DNA from: Streptomyces sp. col6
GTDB lineage: Bacteria > Actinomycetota > Actinomycetes > Streptomycetales > Streptomycetaceae
Assembly: GCF_008042035.1 (NCBI RefSeq)
Contig: NZ_RDBL01000006.1
Location: forward strand, 991,596-1,055,595
DNA length: 64,000 nt
Reading direction: 5' to 3'
Program-made: the position numbers and the translations under genes
The notes under the pieces: generated by a model
The model's database searches: none
What the model was told of the DNA's origin: nothing
The model's input: the letters and a program-made list of their open reading frames with translations, nothing else
In this document: positions 25,300 to 33,873 of the stretch, in pieces
How positions within the stretch are numbered: the first letter of the stretch is position 1
How the letters are laid out: each line of letters starts with the position of its first letter

Positions 25300-26268
25300 T
25301 CACACAATCACACGCAGTGCACGGCGTACGCCTGTGAACGTCACACTCGTACGCACCCCGAGGTGGTCACCGTCCATCTGGAAGGGCAGCGGGACCTTTG
25401 AATGCAAGGTGAAGTCCGTGAGGTCGTGCCGTGAAACCGCGTGCTTGCCCCGTGGACCCTTCTCCGGACTCGACGTGAGCAGCTGGGTGGCATACCGCCC
25501 GACCGCCGCCGTGGAGAGTTTCCGCAGGCCCAGCACGTCGAGGGCGGTGTCGAAGGAGGCCTTGGGGGCCGCGTACACCGGCCGGTTCCCCAGGTATGTC
25601 CAGGGGGAGGTGTTGCAGATTATGGAGAGCGCGAGGTCGGTGACCGGCTCCTCGCCCGGCACGTCGAGCGTTATCACACCCTGCCTCCGGTGCGGCTCGT
25701 CCAGGAACTGCCGGAGCACCTGGCGCACGTACAGGGCATGGGTCGAACGTTTGCCTCGCTCCCGCTGCTGTTCGACCCGGCCGACCACGCCCGCGTCGAA
25801 TCCGAGGCCGGCGCAGAAGGTGAACCAGCGCTCCGGGACCGCCTCGTCCTCCGTGCCCGGCGTCCCGGCCGCGAGGCCCAGGCCCACCGTGCGCTCGGTC
25901 CGGTTCGCCAGCGCGTCCAGGATGGCGCCGGTCGCCTCCACCGCGTCGTTGGGCAGACCCAGGGCGCGCGCGAAGACGTTGGTGGAACCGCCGGGCACCA
26001 CGGCCAGCTTCGGCAGGCTGTCCAGATCCGGGCCCCGGTGCAGCAGGCCGTTGACGACCTCGTTGACCGTGCCGTCGCCGCCCAGCGCCACCACGAGATC
26101 GATGTCGTCGCTGTCGGCGGCCCGCCGCGCCAGGTCGCGGGCGTGCCCGCGGTACTCCGTGGTGACGGCCTCCAGCTTCATCTCGCTGGCCAGCGCGTGG
26201 ATGAGCACGTCACGGGTCCGCGCACTGGTGGTGGTGGCGGCTGGATTGACCACAAGAAGTGCGCGCAT
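25300..26268 (-). CDS. Diacylglycerol/lipid kinase family protein
   Basis: 322 residues. DAGK catalytic fold: the nucleotide-binding loop ALGGDGTVNEVVNGL (about 62) and VPGGSTNVFARALG (about 92) are intact, and the C-terminal beta-sandwich (about 140-320) has the FTFCAGLGFDAGVV stretch. Family members phosphorylate diacylglycerol, sphingoid bases or related lipids at the inner membrane surface; the substrate here cannot be assigned. The N-terminus MRALLVVNPAA is typical and fixes the start. The gene lies upstream of wblE in the same direction with 319 bases between, so it is probably separately transcribed. Confidence 0.88.
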   Translation of the reverse strand: MRALLVVNPAATTTSARTRDVLIHALASEMKLEAVTTEYRGHARDLARRAADSDDIDLVVALGGDGTVNEVVNGLLHRGPDLDSLPKLAVVPGGSTNVFARALGLPNDAVEATGAILDALANRTERTVGLGLAAGTPGTEDEAVPERWFTFCAGLGFDAGVVGRVEQQRERGKRSTHALYVRQVLRQFLDEPHRRQGVITLDVPGEEPVTDLALSIICNTSPWTYLGNRPVYAAPKASFDTALDVLGLRKLSTAAVGRYATQLLTSSPEKGPRGKHAVSRHDLTDFTLHSKVPLPFQMDGDHLGVRTSVTFTGVRRALRVIV

Positions 26269-26408
26269 GACTGCCAGCCTACCTACCGCGGGGTAAAGGG
26301 CTGAAGTCCTGCCCGCCGCCCCTCACGCTCGGTGACGGCCCGCGAGCGGGGCGGCGGTGCGGTGACCCCGGCTTTCCCTTCCCGGGGCCGGGATGCCAAC
26401 CTGCTGGG

Positions 26409-26873
26409 GTGAGTACTCAGCAGAACGCGCCCTCGCCGGCCCCCTCGGCCGAGCCGGCGAAGCCCGCCAGGATCACGCTGGTGGCCGGGCTGAACGCCCT
26501 CGAAGGCGTCACCCTCGTCGTCGGCGGGATCGCCATGCTGGTGATGGGGCTGCTGGGCCGCCCCGACAGCCCCGAGCAGGCCGAGATGGGGGGTCTGACG
26601 GTGATCGCGCTCGGCCTGATCCCGCTCTTCGCCGCGCGCGGGCTGCTGCGCCGCCGCAGCTGGAGCCGGGGACCGGCGCTCATCACGCAGATCATCGCGC
26701 TGCCGGTGGCGTGGACGCTGCTGCGCTCCCACGGCTTCCTGATCCCGGCCGGGATCGTGCTCGCCGCGGTGGCGCTGACCGCGCTCTACCAGCTGGTCAG
26801 GCCCGCCACCATCGAGGCCCTCGGTATCCGCAGGCCGGGCGCGGCGGCGGACGCGGACACCACCGACGGCTGA
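26409..26873 (+). CDS. Four-helix membrane protein of unknown function
   Basis: 154 residues. A Pro/Ala-rich N-terminus (1-22) is followed by four hydrophobic segments (about 25-47, 60-80, 90-107, 110-130) and a hydrophilic tail. The family is common in Streptomyces beside the sigH locus, but its function is unknown to me. The start is GTG at 26409. It is divergent from the lipid-kinase gene (140 bases) and convergent with sigH, separated from it by a strong bidirectional terminator. Confidence 0.72.
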   Translation: MSTQQNAPSPAPSAEPAKPARITLVAGLNALEGVTLVVGGIAMLVMGLLGRPDSPEQAEMGGLTVIALGLIPLFAARGLLRRRSWSRGPALITQIIALPVAWTLLRSHGFLIPAGIVLAAVALTALYQLVRPATIEALGIRRPGAAADADTTDG

Positions 26874-26890
26874 CTCCCGCCGACGCACGA

Positions 26891-26922
26891 AGAGGCCGCC
26901 GGGGACATCCCCGGCGGCCTCT
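26891..26922. terminator. Bidirectional terminator downstream of sigH
   Basis: A 14-bp inverted repeat (26891-26904 with 26909-26922) and tetraloop lies between convergent sigH and the four-helix membrane gene. Confidence 0.85.
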
Positions 26923-26937
26923 CGCGTACCGCCGTGC

Positions 26938-27918
26938 CTACTCCTCGACGAGCAGCCGCTCGCGCAGCTGCGCCAGCGTGCGGGCCAGCAGCCGCGAGAC
27001 GTGCATCTGCGAGATGCCGACCTCCTGCGCGATCTGCGACTGGGTCATGTTCCCGAAGAACCGGAGCAGCAGGATCCGCTTCTCTCGTGGCGGCAGGTCC
27101 TCCAGGAGCGGCTTCAGCGACTCCCGGTACTCGACGCCCTCCAGCGCCTCGTCCTCGGAGCCCAGCGTGTCCGCCACGGCCGGCGACTCGTCGTCCGTGT
27201 CCGGCACGTCCAGCGAGAGCGTGCTGTACGCGTTGGCCGACTCCAGGCCCTCCAGGACCTCCTCCTCGGAGATCCCCAGCCGCTCCGCCAGCTCGTGCAC
27301 CGTGGGCGACCGGCCGTGCAGCTGGGAGAGCTCCGCCGTCGCCGAGGTCAGCGAGAGCCGCAGCTCCTGGAGGCGGCGCGGCACCCGTACCGCCCAGCCC
27401 TTGTCGCGGAAGTGCCGCTTGATCTCCCCGACGACCGTGGGCGTCGCGTAGGTCGAGAACTCGACGCCCCGCTCCGGGTCGAACCGGTCGACGGACTTGA
27501 TCAGCCCGATCGTGGCGACCTGGGTCAGGTCGTCCAGCGGCTCCCCGCGGTTGCGGAAGCGGCGCGCCAGGTGCTCCACCAGGGGCAGATGCATCCGCAC
27601 CAGCCGGTTGCGCAGCTCCGCCCGCTCCGGCGAACCGTCGGGGAGCTTGCCCAGCTCGATGAACAACGCCCGCGCCCCGCTGCGGTCGTTTGGATCGTGG
27701 TGCCCGTGCTCGCTCATTTGGCCTGCCCGCTCCGCCTGCGACTGCTCCACCGCGACCGTAATGCCGGCGGGCCCGTCCACCCCGTCCACCGCACGGGGCA
27801 GGTCGGCCCCGTCCACCGGATGAGGCAGGGCCTGCTGTTCCGGGATGCCTGCCGCACGCACCACCCCTGGTCGGATCGTCTCGTCCCGCACAGGACCGTC
27901 CCCGTTCCCGTTGCTCAC
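26938..27918 (-). CDS. sigH: Stress-response RNA polymerase sigma factor SigH (SigB/SigF family)
   Basis: 326 residues from the GTG that overlaps the prsH stop. An unconserved 70-residue N-terminal extension is followed by region 2 (HLPLVEHLARRFRNRGEPLDDLTQVATIGLIKSVDRFD), region 3 and region 4 (MTQSQIAQEVGISQMHVSRLLARTLAQLRE). It directs osmotic/developmental stress promoters and is held by the anti-sigma factor encoded upstream. Several internal starts are possible (for example MSEHGHHD), and the S. coelicolor orthologue is known to yield several size forms. The frame also stays open upstream through prsH to an ATG at 28356, which would give a 472-residue form. Confidence 0.95.
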   Translation of the reverse strand: MSNGNGDGPVRDETIRPGVVRAAGIPEQQALPHPVDGADLPRAVDGVDGPAGITVAVEQSQAERAGQMSEHGHHDPNDRSGARALFIELGKLPDGSPERAELRNRLVRMHLPLVEHLARRFRNRGEPLDDLTQVATIGLIKSVDRFDPERGVEFSTYATPTVVGEIKRHFRDKGWAVRVPRRLQELRLSLTSATAELSQLHGRSPTVHELAERLGISEEEVLEGLESANAYSTLSLDVPDTDDESPAVADTLGSEDEALEGVEYRESLKPLLEDLPPREKRILLLRFFGNMTQSQIAQEVGISQMHVSRLLARTLAQLRERLLVEE

Positions 27919-28328
27919 GCCGGCCCGGGTCCCGCGCCGCGCTGTTTGTACAGGCTGATGCTGACCGTACGGTCGTCGGCGACCGAGGAGTCGACCTTCC
28001 CGGCCAGTGCGGAGAGCACCGTCCAGGCGAAGGTGTCGCGCTCCGGGGCGCGGCCGTCCGTGGTCGGGGCCGCGACCGTCACCTCGAGTGAATCGTCGAT
28101 GAGACGGAACACGCAGCTGAGGACAGAGCCGGGCACGGCCTGCTGGAGCAGGATCGCGCAGGCCTCGTCGACCGCGATGCGAAGATCCTCGATCTCGTCG
28201 AGAGTGAAGTCCAAGCGTGCTGCGAGACCGGCCGTGGCCGTGCGCAGCACCGACAGGTAGGCACCCGCAGCGGGCAGCCGGACCTCTACGAAGTCCTGAT
28301 TCCCGGGCTCGCCTGCGATCTGGGACAC
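27915..28328 (-). CDS. prsH: Anti-sigma factor of SigH (RsbW-like)
   Basis: 137 residues. GHKL/HATPase fold of the RsbW/SpoIIAB type: the N box is seen in LRIAVDEACAILLQQA (about 50). It binds SigH and keeps it inactive until an anti-anti-sigma factor or stress signal displaces it. The GTG start (VSQIAGEP) has a perfect GGAGG 5 bases upstream; the TTG 12 bases earlier overlaps that site and is rejected. Its TGA overlaps the sigH GTG, a GTGA coupling that should keep the pair near equimolar. Confidence 0.93.
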   Translation of the reverse strand: MSQIAGEPGNQDFVEVRLPAAGAYLSVLRTATAGLAARLDFTLDEIEDLRIAVDEACAILLQQAVPGSVLSCVFRLIDDSLEVTVAAPTTDGRAPERDTFAWTVLSALAGKVDSSVADDRTVSISLYKQRGAGPGPA

Positions 28329-28548
28329 CCTCACCTCCAAGGTGGCACAAACTCATTCGAGGTTCCGGGAAGAACGCCCGGAGCCATGCGGTACGTCTTC
28401 GGTTCTCGGTCCGGCGACGCTATCGCGATCCATGATGCCGTGTCGCCGGAACCCCTTCCCGTGGCTGTCACTCATGGTAGGCCCATGCGTACACACAGTG
28501 GCTAGGGGTCTGCGTTGCTCAATTGCGAACAACAGGCGCCGGTTTGAC

Positions 28549-28574
28549 GTACCCGTGCGTCAGACGATCGAACC
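28549..28574 (-). promoter_or_regulatory. Candidate SigB-type promoter for prsH-sigH
   Basis: On the minus strand GGTTCG, a 14-base spacer and GGGTAC match the SigB/SigH-family promoter form (G-T-rich -35, GGGTAC/T -10). It overlaps the 3' end of the UBP zinc-finger gene, about 220 bases upstream of prsH, and would allow autoregulation. Confidence 0.45.
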
Positions 28575-28820
28575 GTCGACAAAGCACCAACGCCAGTTCT
28601 CGCCCGGTTCGAAGCTCCGCATCACCGGGTGGCCGGTCTGCTCGAAGTGCCCCGTCGCGTGCCGTCCGGGCGACGAATCGCAGCAGCCGACGTGTCCGCA
28701 GCTCAGGCACAGCCGCAGCTGCACGGGGTGGGTGCCGGCCGCCAGACACTCGGGGCAGGTCTCACCGAGGGGCGCGGGCTCGGGGCGCGGCAGGTCCGGT
28801 ACATGCGGGCACACACTCAT
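28560..28820 (-). CDS. UBP-type zinc finger protein
   Basis: 86 residues consisting almost entirely of a UBP (ubiquitin-hydrolase-like) zinc finger. Cys and His ligands fall in GETCPECLAAG, LRLCLSCGHVGCCDSS and GRHATGHFEQTGHPV. Such single-domain proteins are widespread in actinobacteria, where there is no ubiquitin, and their ligand is unknown. The start is the ATG of MSVCPHVPDL. It lies upstream of prsH in the same orientation, with 231 bases between, and is divergent from the antiporter gene by only 35 bases. Confidence 0.85.
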   Translation of the reverse strand: MSVCPHVPDLPRPEPAPLGETCPECLAAGTHPVQLRLCLSCGHVGCCDSSPGRHATGHFEQTGHPVMRSFEPGENWRWCFVDGSIV

Positions 28821-28855
28821 GATGGCCAGGTTACGACGGATGCGAGGATCATGAG

Positions 28856-30454
28856 ATGGACGCATTGCCCCTGGTGGCGCTGGTCGCGGGCAGCGCCGCG
28901 ACGGCGGGACTCGCCCGCCGCACGCCGGTTCCCGCCCCTCTTCTGCTGGTCGCCGCCGGGCTGATCGCCTCGTACGTGCCGGGCGTGCCGACGTACACCC
29001 TGGACGCGCACATCGTGCTCCCGCTGCTGCTGCCGCCCCTGCTCTACACGGCCGCCGTGGACAGCTCCTACCTCGATCTGCGGGCCAACCTGCGGCCCGT
29101 GGCGCTGCTGTCGGTCGGGTACGTGCTGTTCGCGACGGTCGCGGTGGGCTGGCTGGCGTATCTGCTGGTGCCCGATCTGCCGCTGACCGCCGCGCTGGTG
29201 CTCGGGGCCGTGATCGCCCCGCCGGACGCCGTCACCGCCGCGGCCATCGCCCGCCGGGTGGGGCTGCCCGCGCGCGTCACAACGATCCTGCAGGGCGAGT
29301 CCCTGGTGAACGACGCCACCGCGATCACCGCCTACAAGGTGGCGCTCGCCGCCGCCGTGGGCGAGGGCATCAGCTGGGGCGCGGGAGCGGGGGAGTTCCT
29401 GCTGGCCTCGGTCGGCGGTGTCGGGGTCGGTCTGCTGCTCATGGTCCCGCTGCACTGGCTGCGCACGCACCTGAAGGAGCCGCTGCTCCAGAACACCCTG
29501 TCGCTCCTGATCCCGTTCGTGGCGTACGCGGCGGCCGAGCGCGTGCACGCCTCCGGGGTGCTCGCCGTGGTCGTCGTCGCGCTCTACCTGGGCCACCGCT
29601 CCTGGCAGGTCGACTTCGCCACCCGGCTCCAGGAGGCCGCCGTCTGGAAGATGGTCGCCTTCGTCCTGGAGTCCGCCGTGTTCGCCCTGATCGGCCTCCA
29701 GCTGCCGTTCGTGCTCAAGGGGCTCGGCACGTACTCCGTGACGGAGGCCCTCGGGTACGCGGTGCTGGTCTTCCTGGCCGTGGTCGTGGTGCGCTTCGTC
29801 TGGGTCTACCCGGCCACCTACCTGCCCCGGTGGCTGTCGCGGCGCATCAGGGAACGGGAACCCGGCACGGACTGGACCTCGCCGCTGATCGTGGGCTGGG
29901 CCGGGATGCGCGGGGTCGTCTCGCTCGCCATCGCCTTCTCCGTCCCGCTCGTCACGGCCGACGGCACGGCCTTCCCGGCCCGCAACCTGGTGCTCTTCCT
30001 GACGTTCACCACCGTCATCGGCACCCTGGTCGTCCAGGGGCTCACCCTGCCGGTCCTGGTGCGGGTGCTGAAGCTGCCGGGCCGGGACCGCCAGGCCGAG
30101 ACCCTTGCCGAGGCGCAGGCCCAGAACGAGGCGTCCACGGCCGCCGAGGCCCGCCTGGACGACCTGCTCACCGATGAGCGCAACAGGCTGCCCGAACCGC
30201 TGGCCGACCGGCTGCGCACCGTGCTGGAACGCCGCCGCAACGCCGTGTGGGAACGGCTCGGCGCGGCCAACCCCATCACCGGCGAGTCGGCGGACGACAC
30301 CTACCGGCGGCTGGCCGGCGACATGATCGAGACCGAGCGCGAGGTCTTCGTACGGCTGCGGGACGCGCGCCGGATCGACGACGAGATGATGCGGACCCTG
30401 CTGCGCCGCCTGGACCTGGAGGAGGCGGCGGCCTACCGGGAGGAGCCGTCCTAG
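28856..30454 (+). CDS. Na+/H+ antiporter (CPA1 family)
   Basis: 532 residues. About 12 membrane helices fill residues 1-410; the ion-binding helix is GAVIAPPDAVTAAAIARRVGLP with the following LQGESLVNDATAI. A C-terminal cytosolic domain (about 410-532) is charged and probably helical. It exchanges cytosolic Na+ (or K+) for H+ and is plausibly part of salt or pH stress tolerance, which fits its place beside the osmotic-stress sigma factor locus. Its TAG stop is convergent with the next gene, the two sharing CTAG at 30451-30454. Confidence 0.92.
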   Translation: MDALPLVALVAGSAATAGLARRTPVPAPLLLVAAGLIASYVPGVPTYTLDAHIVLPLLLPPLLYTAAVDSSYLDLRANLRPVALLSVGYVLFATVAVGWLAYLLVPDLPLTAALVLGAVIAPPDAVTAAAIARRVGLPARVTTILQGESLVNDATAITAYKVALAAAVGEGISWGAGAGEFLLASVGGVGVGLLLMVPLHWLRTHLKEPLLQNTLSLLIPFVAYAAAERVHASGVLAVVVVALYLGHRSWQVDFATRLQEAAVWKMVAFVLESAVFALIGLQLPFVLKGLGTYSVTEALGYAVLVFLAVVVVRFVWVYPATYLPRWLSRRIREREPGTDWTSPLIVGWAGMRGVVSLAIAFSVPLVTADGTAFPARNLVLFLTFTTVIGTLVVQGLTLPVLVRVLKLPGRDRQAETLAEAQAQNEASTAAEARLDDLLTDERNRLPEPLADRLRTVLERRRNAVWERLGAANPITGESADDTYRRLAGDMIETEREVFVRLRDARRIDDEMMRTLLRRLDLEEAAAYREEPS

Positions 30455-31362
30455 ACGCCGGCGTCCGGCTCGTCGGGGCGACCGGTGATCACGGCCGCGA
30501 CCGTGGACCCGGGAGGGAAGGCGCCCTCCTCGGCCAGCGCGGTGAGCGCGTGCAGCATTTTGGCCACATACAGTCGCTCCACGGGCAGTCCGTGGCGGTC
30601 CTCGAAATCCCTTGCGAACGCGTGCAGGGCGGGTGTCGTACGGGCGTAGCCGCCGAAGTGGAACCGCTCGTCCAGCCACCAGTCGCCGGCCGGGCCGCCG
30701 AACGCCTCCCGCTGGAGCTCCCGCACCGCGTCGCCCAGGAAGCCGCCGCGCAGGACCGGGATGCCGAGGGCGCGCTGCCCGGGTGCGAGTCCGGCGGCGA
30801 GCCCGGCCAGGGTCCCGCCGGTGCCGCAGGCCACCGCCGCCACGTCGGCCACACCCCGCAGTTCGTGTCCGAGCGCGGCGCAGCCCCGGGCCGCGAGGGC
30901 GTTGCTGCCGCCCTCCGGGACGACCACGCAGTCCCCGTACGGCTCCAGCAGCCCGGCCAGGACCGCCGGGTCGGTCTTGGCGCGGTACGTCGCGCGGTCC
31001 ACGAAGTGCAGCCGCATCCCGTCGGCCGCGCACCGGGCGAGCGAGGGGTTGAGGGGCCGGTGGGCCAGCTCGTCGCCGCGTACGACGCCGATGGTGCGGA
31101 ATCCGAGGAGCCGTCCCGCGGCGGCGGTGGCGCGCAGATGGTTGGAGTACGCGCCGCCGAAGGTCAGCACGGGGCGCCCGGCGGCGGCCGCCAGATTGGG
31201 CGCGAGTTTGCGCCATTTGTTGCCCGGCAGGTCCGGGTGGATCAGGTCGTCGCGCTTGAGCAGCAGCGTCACACCGTGCCGGGCGAAGCGCTCGTCATCG
31301 GCCTGCCGCACGGGCGACGGGAGCAGCGGGCGCAGCCGGGCTGCGGGGGGCGGGGCGGACAT
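30451..31362 (-). CDS. PLP-dependent ACC deaminase/D-cysteine desulfhydrase family enzyme
   Basis: 303 residues. Fold-type II PLP enzyme: the PLP lysine is in LPGNKWRKLAPN (about 50), followed by TFGGAYSNHLRATAAAG (substrate carboxylate loop), and the phosphate-binding loop is ACGTGGTLAGL (about 180). The family includes 1-aminocyclopropane-1-carboxylate deaminase and D-cysteine desulfhydrase, which cannot be told apart by these motifs alone. The start is taken at MSAPPP; an ATG 9 bases upstream (MGGMSAPP) is equally possible. It is convergent with the antiporter. Confidence 0.88.
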   Translation of the reverse strand: MSAPPPAARLRPLLPSPVRQADDERFARHGVTLLLKRDDLIHPDLPGNKWRKLAPNLAAAAGRPVLTFGGAYSNHLRATAAAGRLLGFRTIGVVRGDELAHRPLNPSLARCAADGMRLHFVDRATYRAKTDPAVLAGLLEPYGDCVVVPEGGSNALAARGCAALGHELRGVADVAAVACGTGGTLAGLAAGLAPGQRALGIPVLRGGFLGDAVRELQREAFGGPAGDWWLDERFHFGGYARTTPALHAFARDFEDRHGLPVERLYVAKMLHALTALAEEGAFPPGSTVAAVITGRPDEPDAGV

Positions 31363-31396
31363 GCCCCCCATTGTGGTGGCGGGCGCCGCCCGGGGC

Positions 31397-31990
31397 TCAT
31401 TTGAGGCGGTCGTGGATGCGGTCGCGCATGTCGTTCATCGAGAAGCCCTTCGGGTCCACCTTGCCGGGCTGCCACTCACGGTGCCCGATGACCGAACGGG
31501 CGGTCCAGCCGTGGTGCCGGCAGATGGCCGCCGAGACCTTCTCGATGGCTTCGAGCTGGGCGTCGGGCCAGGGATCCTCGCCGTCGCCGAGGTTCTCGCA
31601 CTCGAAGCCGTAGAAATGCCGGTTGCCGTCGGTGTTGGCCTCGTTGTCGTGCGGCAGACGCTTCTTCTCCGCGACGACGGCGCGCAGGACGTCGTCGTCG
31701 CCCATGCCCGCGTGGTTGGTCCTGCCGTAGCCGACCAGGTGGACCCGGCCGTCCTTGGCGATGACGCCGTGGCACAGCGGTCCCGGCAGGTCGGGGTGGC
31801 CGTCGCGGCACATCTTCACGGTGGCGTCGGTCCCCTTGGTGACGGAGTGGTGGATCATCACCCCGTTGACCGGGCCCCAGGGGCCCTTGTGGTTCCGGTT
31901 GCGGCTGCGCCAGTCGCCGACCTCGACGACGGTGAGCCCTTCCTTCTTGAGGGCGGCGAGGAACGCGCTCGCGGACATGGGTGAGGACAT
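31397..31990 (-). CDS. N-acetylmuramoyl-L-alanine amidase (amidase_2/PGRP fold)
   Basis: 197 residues. Type 2 amidase: zinc ligands are visible in VMIHHSVTKG (His) and VIGHREWQPGKVDPKGFSM (His, with the Asp ligand in VDPKG); HFYGFECENLG carries the conserved Glu. It cleaves the lactyl-Ala amide bond of peptidoglycan. No Sec signal peptide is evident (the N-terminus is MSSPMSASAFLAALKKEG), which is unusual for a wall hydrolase and recalls phage endolysins, although no other phage gene lies nearby. AAGGAG sits 6 bases before the ATG, supporting the start. Confidence 0.88.
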   Translation of the reverse strand: MSSPMSASAFLAALKKEGLTVVEVGDWRSRNRNHKGPWGPVNGVMIHHSVTKGTDATVKMCRDGHPDLPGPLCHGVIAKDGRVHLVGYGRTNHAGMGDDDVLRAVVAEKKRLPHDNEANTDGNRHFYGFECENLGDGEDPWPDAQLEAIEKVSAAICRHHGWTARSVIGHREWQPGKVDPKGFSMNDMRDRIHDRLK

Positions 31991-32123
31991 GGCCGGCTCC
32001 TTTTGTGCGGGTTAGAGCGGTTCTACCCGGCCGGAAGGGCCCCGGACCGGTCGCGGGGCGACCGCGGGGCCCTGTTCGGATGCTGTGCGAGCCGATTCGG
32101 TCAACTCGCGGCGCACGTCCGGG

Positions 32124-33317
32124 TCAGGAGGCGAGCCACAGGTCCGGGCCGAACACCTCGTAGTGGATGTCGGAGGCCGGGACACCCTTGGCGAGGAGCT
32201 GGGTGCGGACCGACCGCATGAAGGGCAGCGGGCCGCAGAGGTAGGCGTGGGTGCCCGAGGGGATGACGAGACCGCTCAGGTCGACGAGCCCGGTGCGGTC
32301 GGCGGGGTGGCCGTCCGCCGGGTTCTCGTACCAGAAGTGGGCCACCGCGTCGGCGAGCTTGGCGGTGAGCGCCGTGTGGTCGGCGCGCAGCGCGTGGTCG
32401 GCGGGGGAGCGGTCGCCGTGCACGACGGTGACCGGGGCGCGGTGCCCCGCCTCGGCGAGGTACTCCAGCATCGACAGGACCGGGGTGCAGCCGATGCCCG
32501 CGGAGGCGAGGAGCAGCGGGGCGTCCTCGGACTTCAGCACGAGGTCGCCGTACGGGGCGGAGACCCGGAGCCGGTCACCGGAGCGGACGTGGGCGTGCAG
32601 GTGGCGGGAGACCTCGCCGTCGGGGGCGTCGCCGCCGTGCACCCGCTTGACCGTGATCGAGCGGAGCGCCGAGCCGGGGGCGCAGGTCAGGCTGTACTGG
32701 CGTATCTGACGGGCGCCGTCCGGGAGTTCGACCTGCACGGAGACGTACTGGCCGGGCCGGAAGGCGGGGGCCGGCGAGCCGTCGGCGGGGCGGATGCGGA
32801 ACCGGGCGACGTCGTCGGTCTCCTCGGTGCGCGAGACCACCTCCCACTCGCGCCAGACGTCACCGGCGACGACGCCCTGCTCCGCGTACAGCCGCTCCTC
32901 GATGGCGATCAGGGCATTGGCCATCAGCCAGTAGACCTCGTCCCAGGCGGCGGCGACCTCGGGGGTCACCGCGTCGCCCAGGACCTCGGCGATCGCGGCG
33001 AACAGGTGGGTGTGGACGACCTCGTACTGGGCCGGGGCGACACCGAGCGAGGCGTGCTTGTGCGCGATCCGGCTCAGCATCACGTCCGGGCGGGTGCCGG
33101 GCTGCTCGACCAGTTGGGTCGCGAACGCGGCGATGGAGCCGGCGAGCGCCCGGCGCTGGGTGCCGGAGGCCTGGTTGCCGCGGTTGAACAGGTCGCGCAG
33201 CAGCTCCGGGTGGGCGTCGAACAGCTTGCGGTAGAAGAGATCGGCGATGTCCCCGATGGCCGCGCCGACGGCGGGGAGGGTGGCGCGGACGGTGGCGGTC
33301 GACGACTCGGAGAGCAT
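32124..33317 (-). CDS. hmpA: Flavohemoprotein, nitric oxide dioxygenase
   Basis: 397 residues. The globin domain (1-135) has the proximal haem His in IAHKHASLG; the FAD domain (about 145-250) has RQYSLTCAPG; the NAD domain (about 260-397) has LLLASAGIGCTPVLSML and the terminal FGPDLW. It oxidises NO to nitrate. GAGGAG precedes the ATG. It is downstream of nsrR on the same strand, and the 89-base gap between them holds an NsrR box, so NO relieves repression. Confidence 0.95.
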   Translation of the reverse strand: MLSESSTATVRATLPAVGAAIGDIADLFYRKLFDAHPELLRDLFNRGNQASGTQRRALAGSIAAFATQLVEQPGTRPDVMLSRIAHKHASLGVAPAQYEVVHTHLFAAIAEVLGDAVTPEVAAAWDEVYWLMANALIAIEERLYAEQGVVAGDVWREWEVVSRTEETDDVARFRIRPADGSPAPAFRPGQYVSVQVELPDGARQIRQYSLTCAPGSALRSITVKRVHGGDAPDGEVSRHLHAHVRSGDRLRVSAPYGDLVLKSEDAPLLLASAGIGCTPVLSMLEYLAEAGHRAPVTVVHGDRSPADHALRADHTALTAKLADAVAHFWYENPADGHPADRTGLVDLSGLVIPSGTHAYLCGPLPFMRSVRTQLLAKGVPASDIHYEVFGPDLWLAS

Positions 33318-33337
33318 CGGTGACTCCTCGGATTTTG

Positions 33338-33360
33338 AATTGGCATCTGAGATGCGTATT
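33338..33360. promoter_or_regulatory. NsrR box of hmpA
   Basis: An 11-1-11 inverted repeat centred on 33349: left arm AATTGGCATCT, right arm AGATGCGTATT, 9 of 11 pairs complementary. It matches the known Streptomyces NsrR operator form and sits 21 bases upstream of the hmpA ATG. Confidence 0.88.
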
Positions 33361-33406
33361 TAAGGGCAGTGTAGGAACCGGCCCGGCGGCCCGGTGCGGC
33401 GGGGGG

Positions 33407-33856
33407 TCAGTCCAAGGGCGGAGGGCCGCTGCTGAGGCCGATCAGCAGGGGGCCGGTGGGTGTGGCGGTGAGCTCCGCGACGGTCAGCGGGTCCAGCGAG
33501 GCGTAGAACGCCTCCTGGGCCTCGCGCAGCGCCCCGCGCAGCCGGCAGGCCGCCCGCAGCGGGCAGGGGGTGGAGCCCTCGCAGTCGACGACGTCCCCGG
33601 GCTCCTCCAGCTCACGGACGAGCCCGCCGACCGAGGCGGTGCGCCCGGCCTCGGTGAGGGTGAGCCCGCCGCCGCGGCCCCGTCGTGCCTCGACCAACCC
33701 GAGGTGCTGGAGGCGGGCCACGACCTTGGCGGCGTGCGAGTACGGCACCCGCATGACCGCCGCCACCTCGCGGGTGGTCGGCGGGTCCTCGTGCTTCACG
33801 ACGGCGAGGCGCATCAGGACGCGCAGTGCCACGTCGGTGAATCGGGTGAGCCGCAT
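33407..33856 (-). CDS. nsrR: Rrf2-family NO-sensing repressor NsrR
   Basis: 149 residues. An N-terminal winged helix (MRLTRFTDVALRVLMRLAV, then PTTREVAAVMRVPYSHAAKVVARLQHLGLV) is followed by three clustered cysteines in CEGSTPCPLRAACRL (about 92-105), which ligate the NO-sensitive 4Fe-4S cluster. It represses hmpA and itself; boxes are seen in front of both. It lies upstream of hmpA in the same direction. Confidence 0.95.
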   Translation of the reverse strand: MRLTRFTDVALRVLMRLAVVKHEDPPTTREVAAVMRVPYSHAAKVVARLQHLGLVEARRGRGGGLTLTEAGRTASVGGLVRELEEPGDVVDCEGSTPCPLRAACRLRGALREAQEAFYASLDPLTVAELTATPTGPLLIGLSSGPPPLD

Positions 33857-33873
33857 GACGGCCAGGCTAGGTT

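Noticed and set aside
28817..31216. A 799-codon minus-strand frame under the antiporter
   Set aside because: Shadow; consists of Arg/His/Gly/Asp-rich residues with no fold, crossing two real genes.
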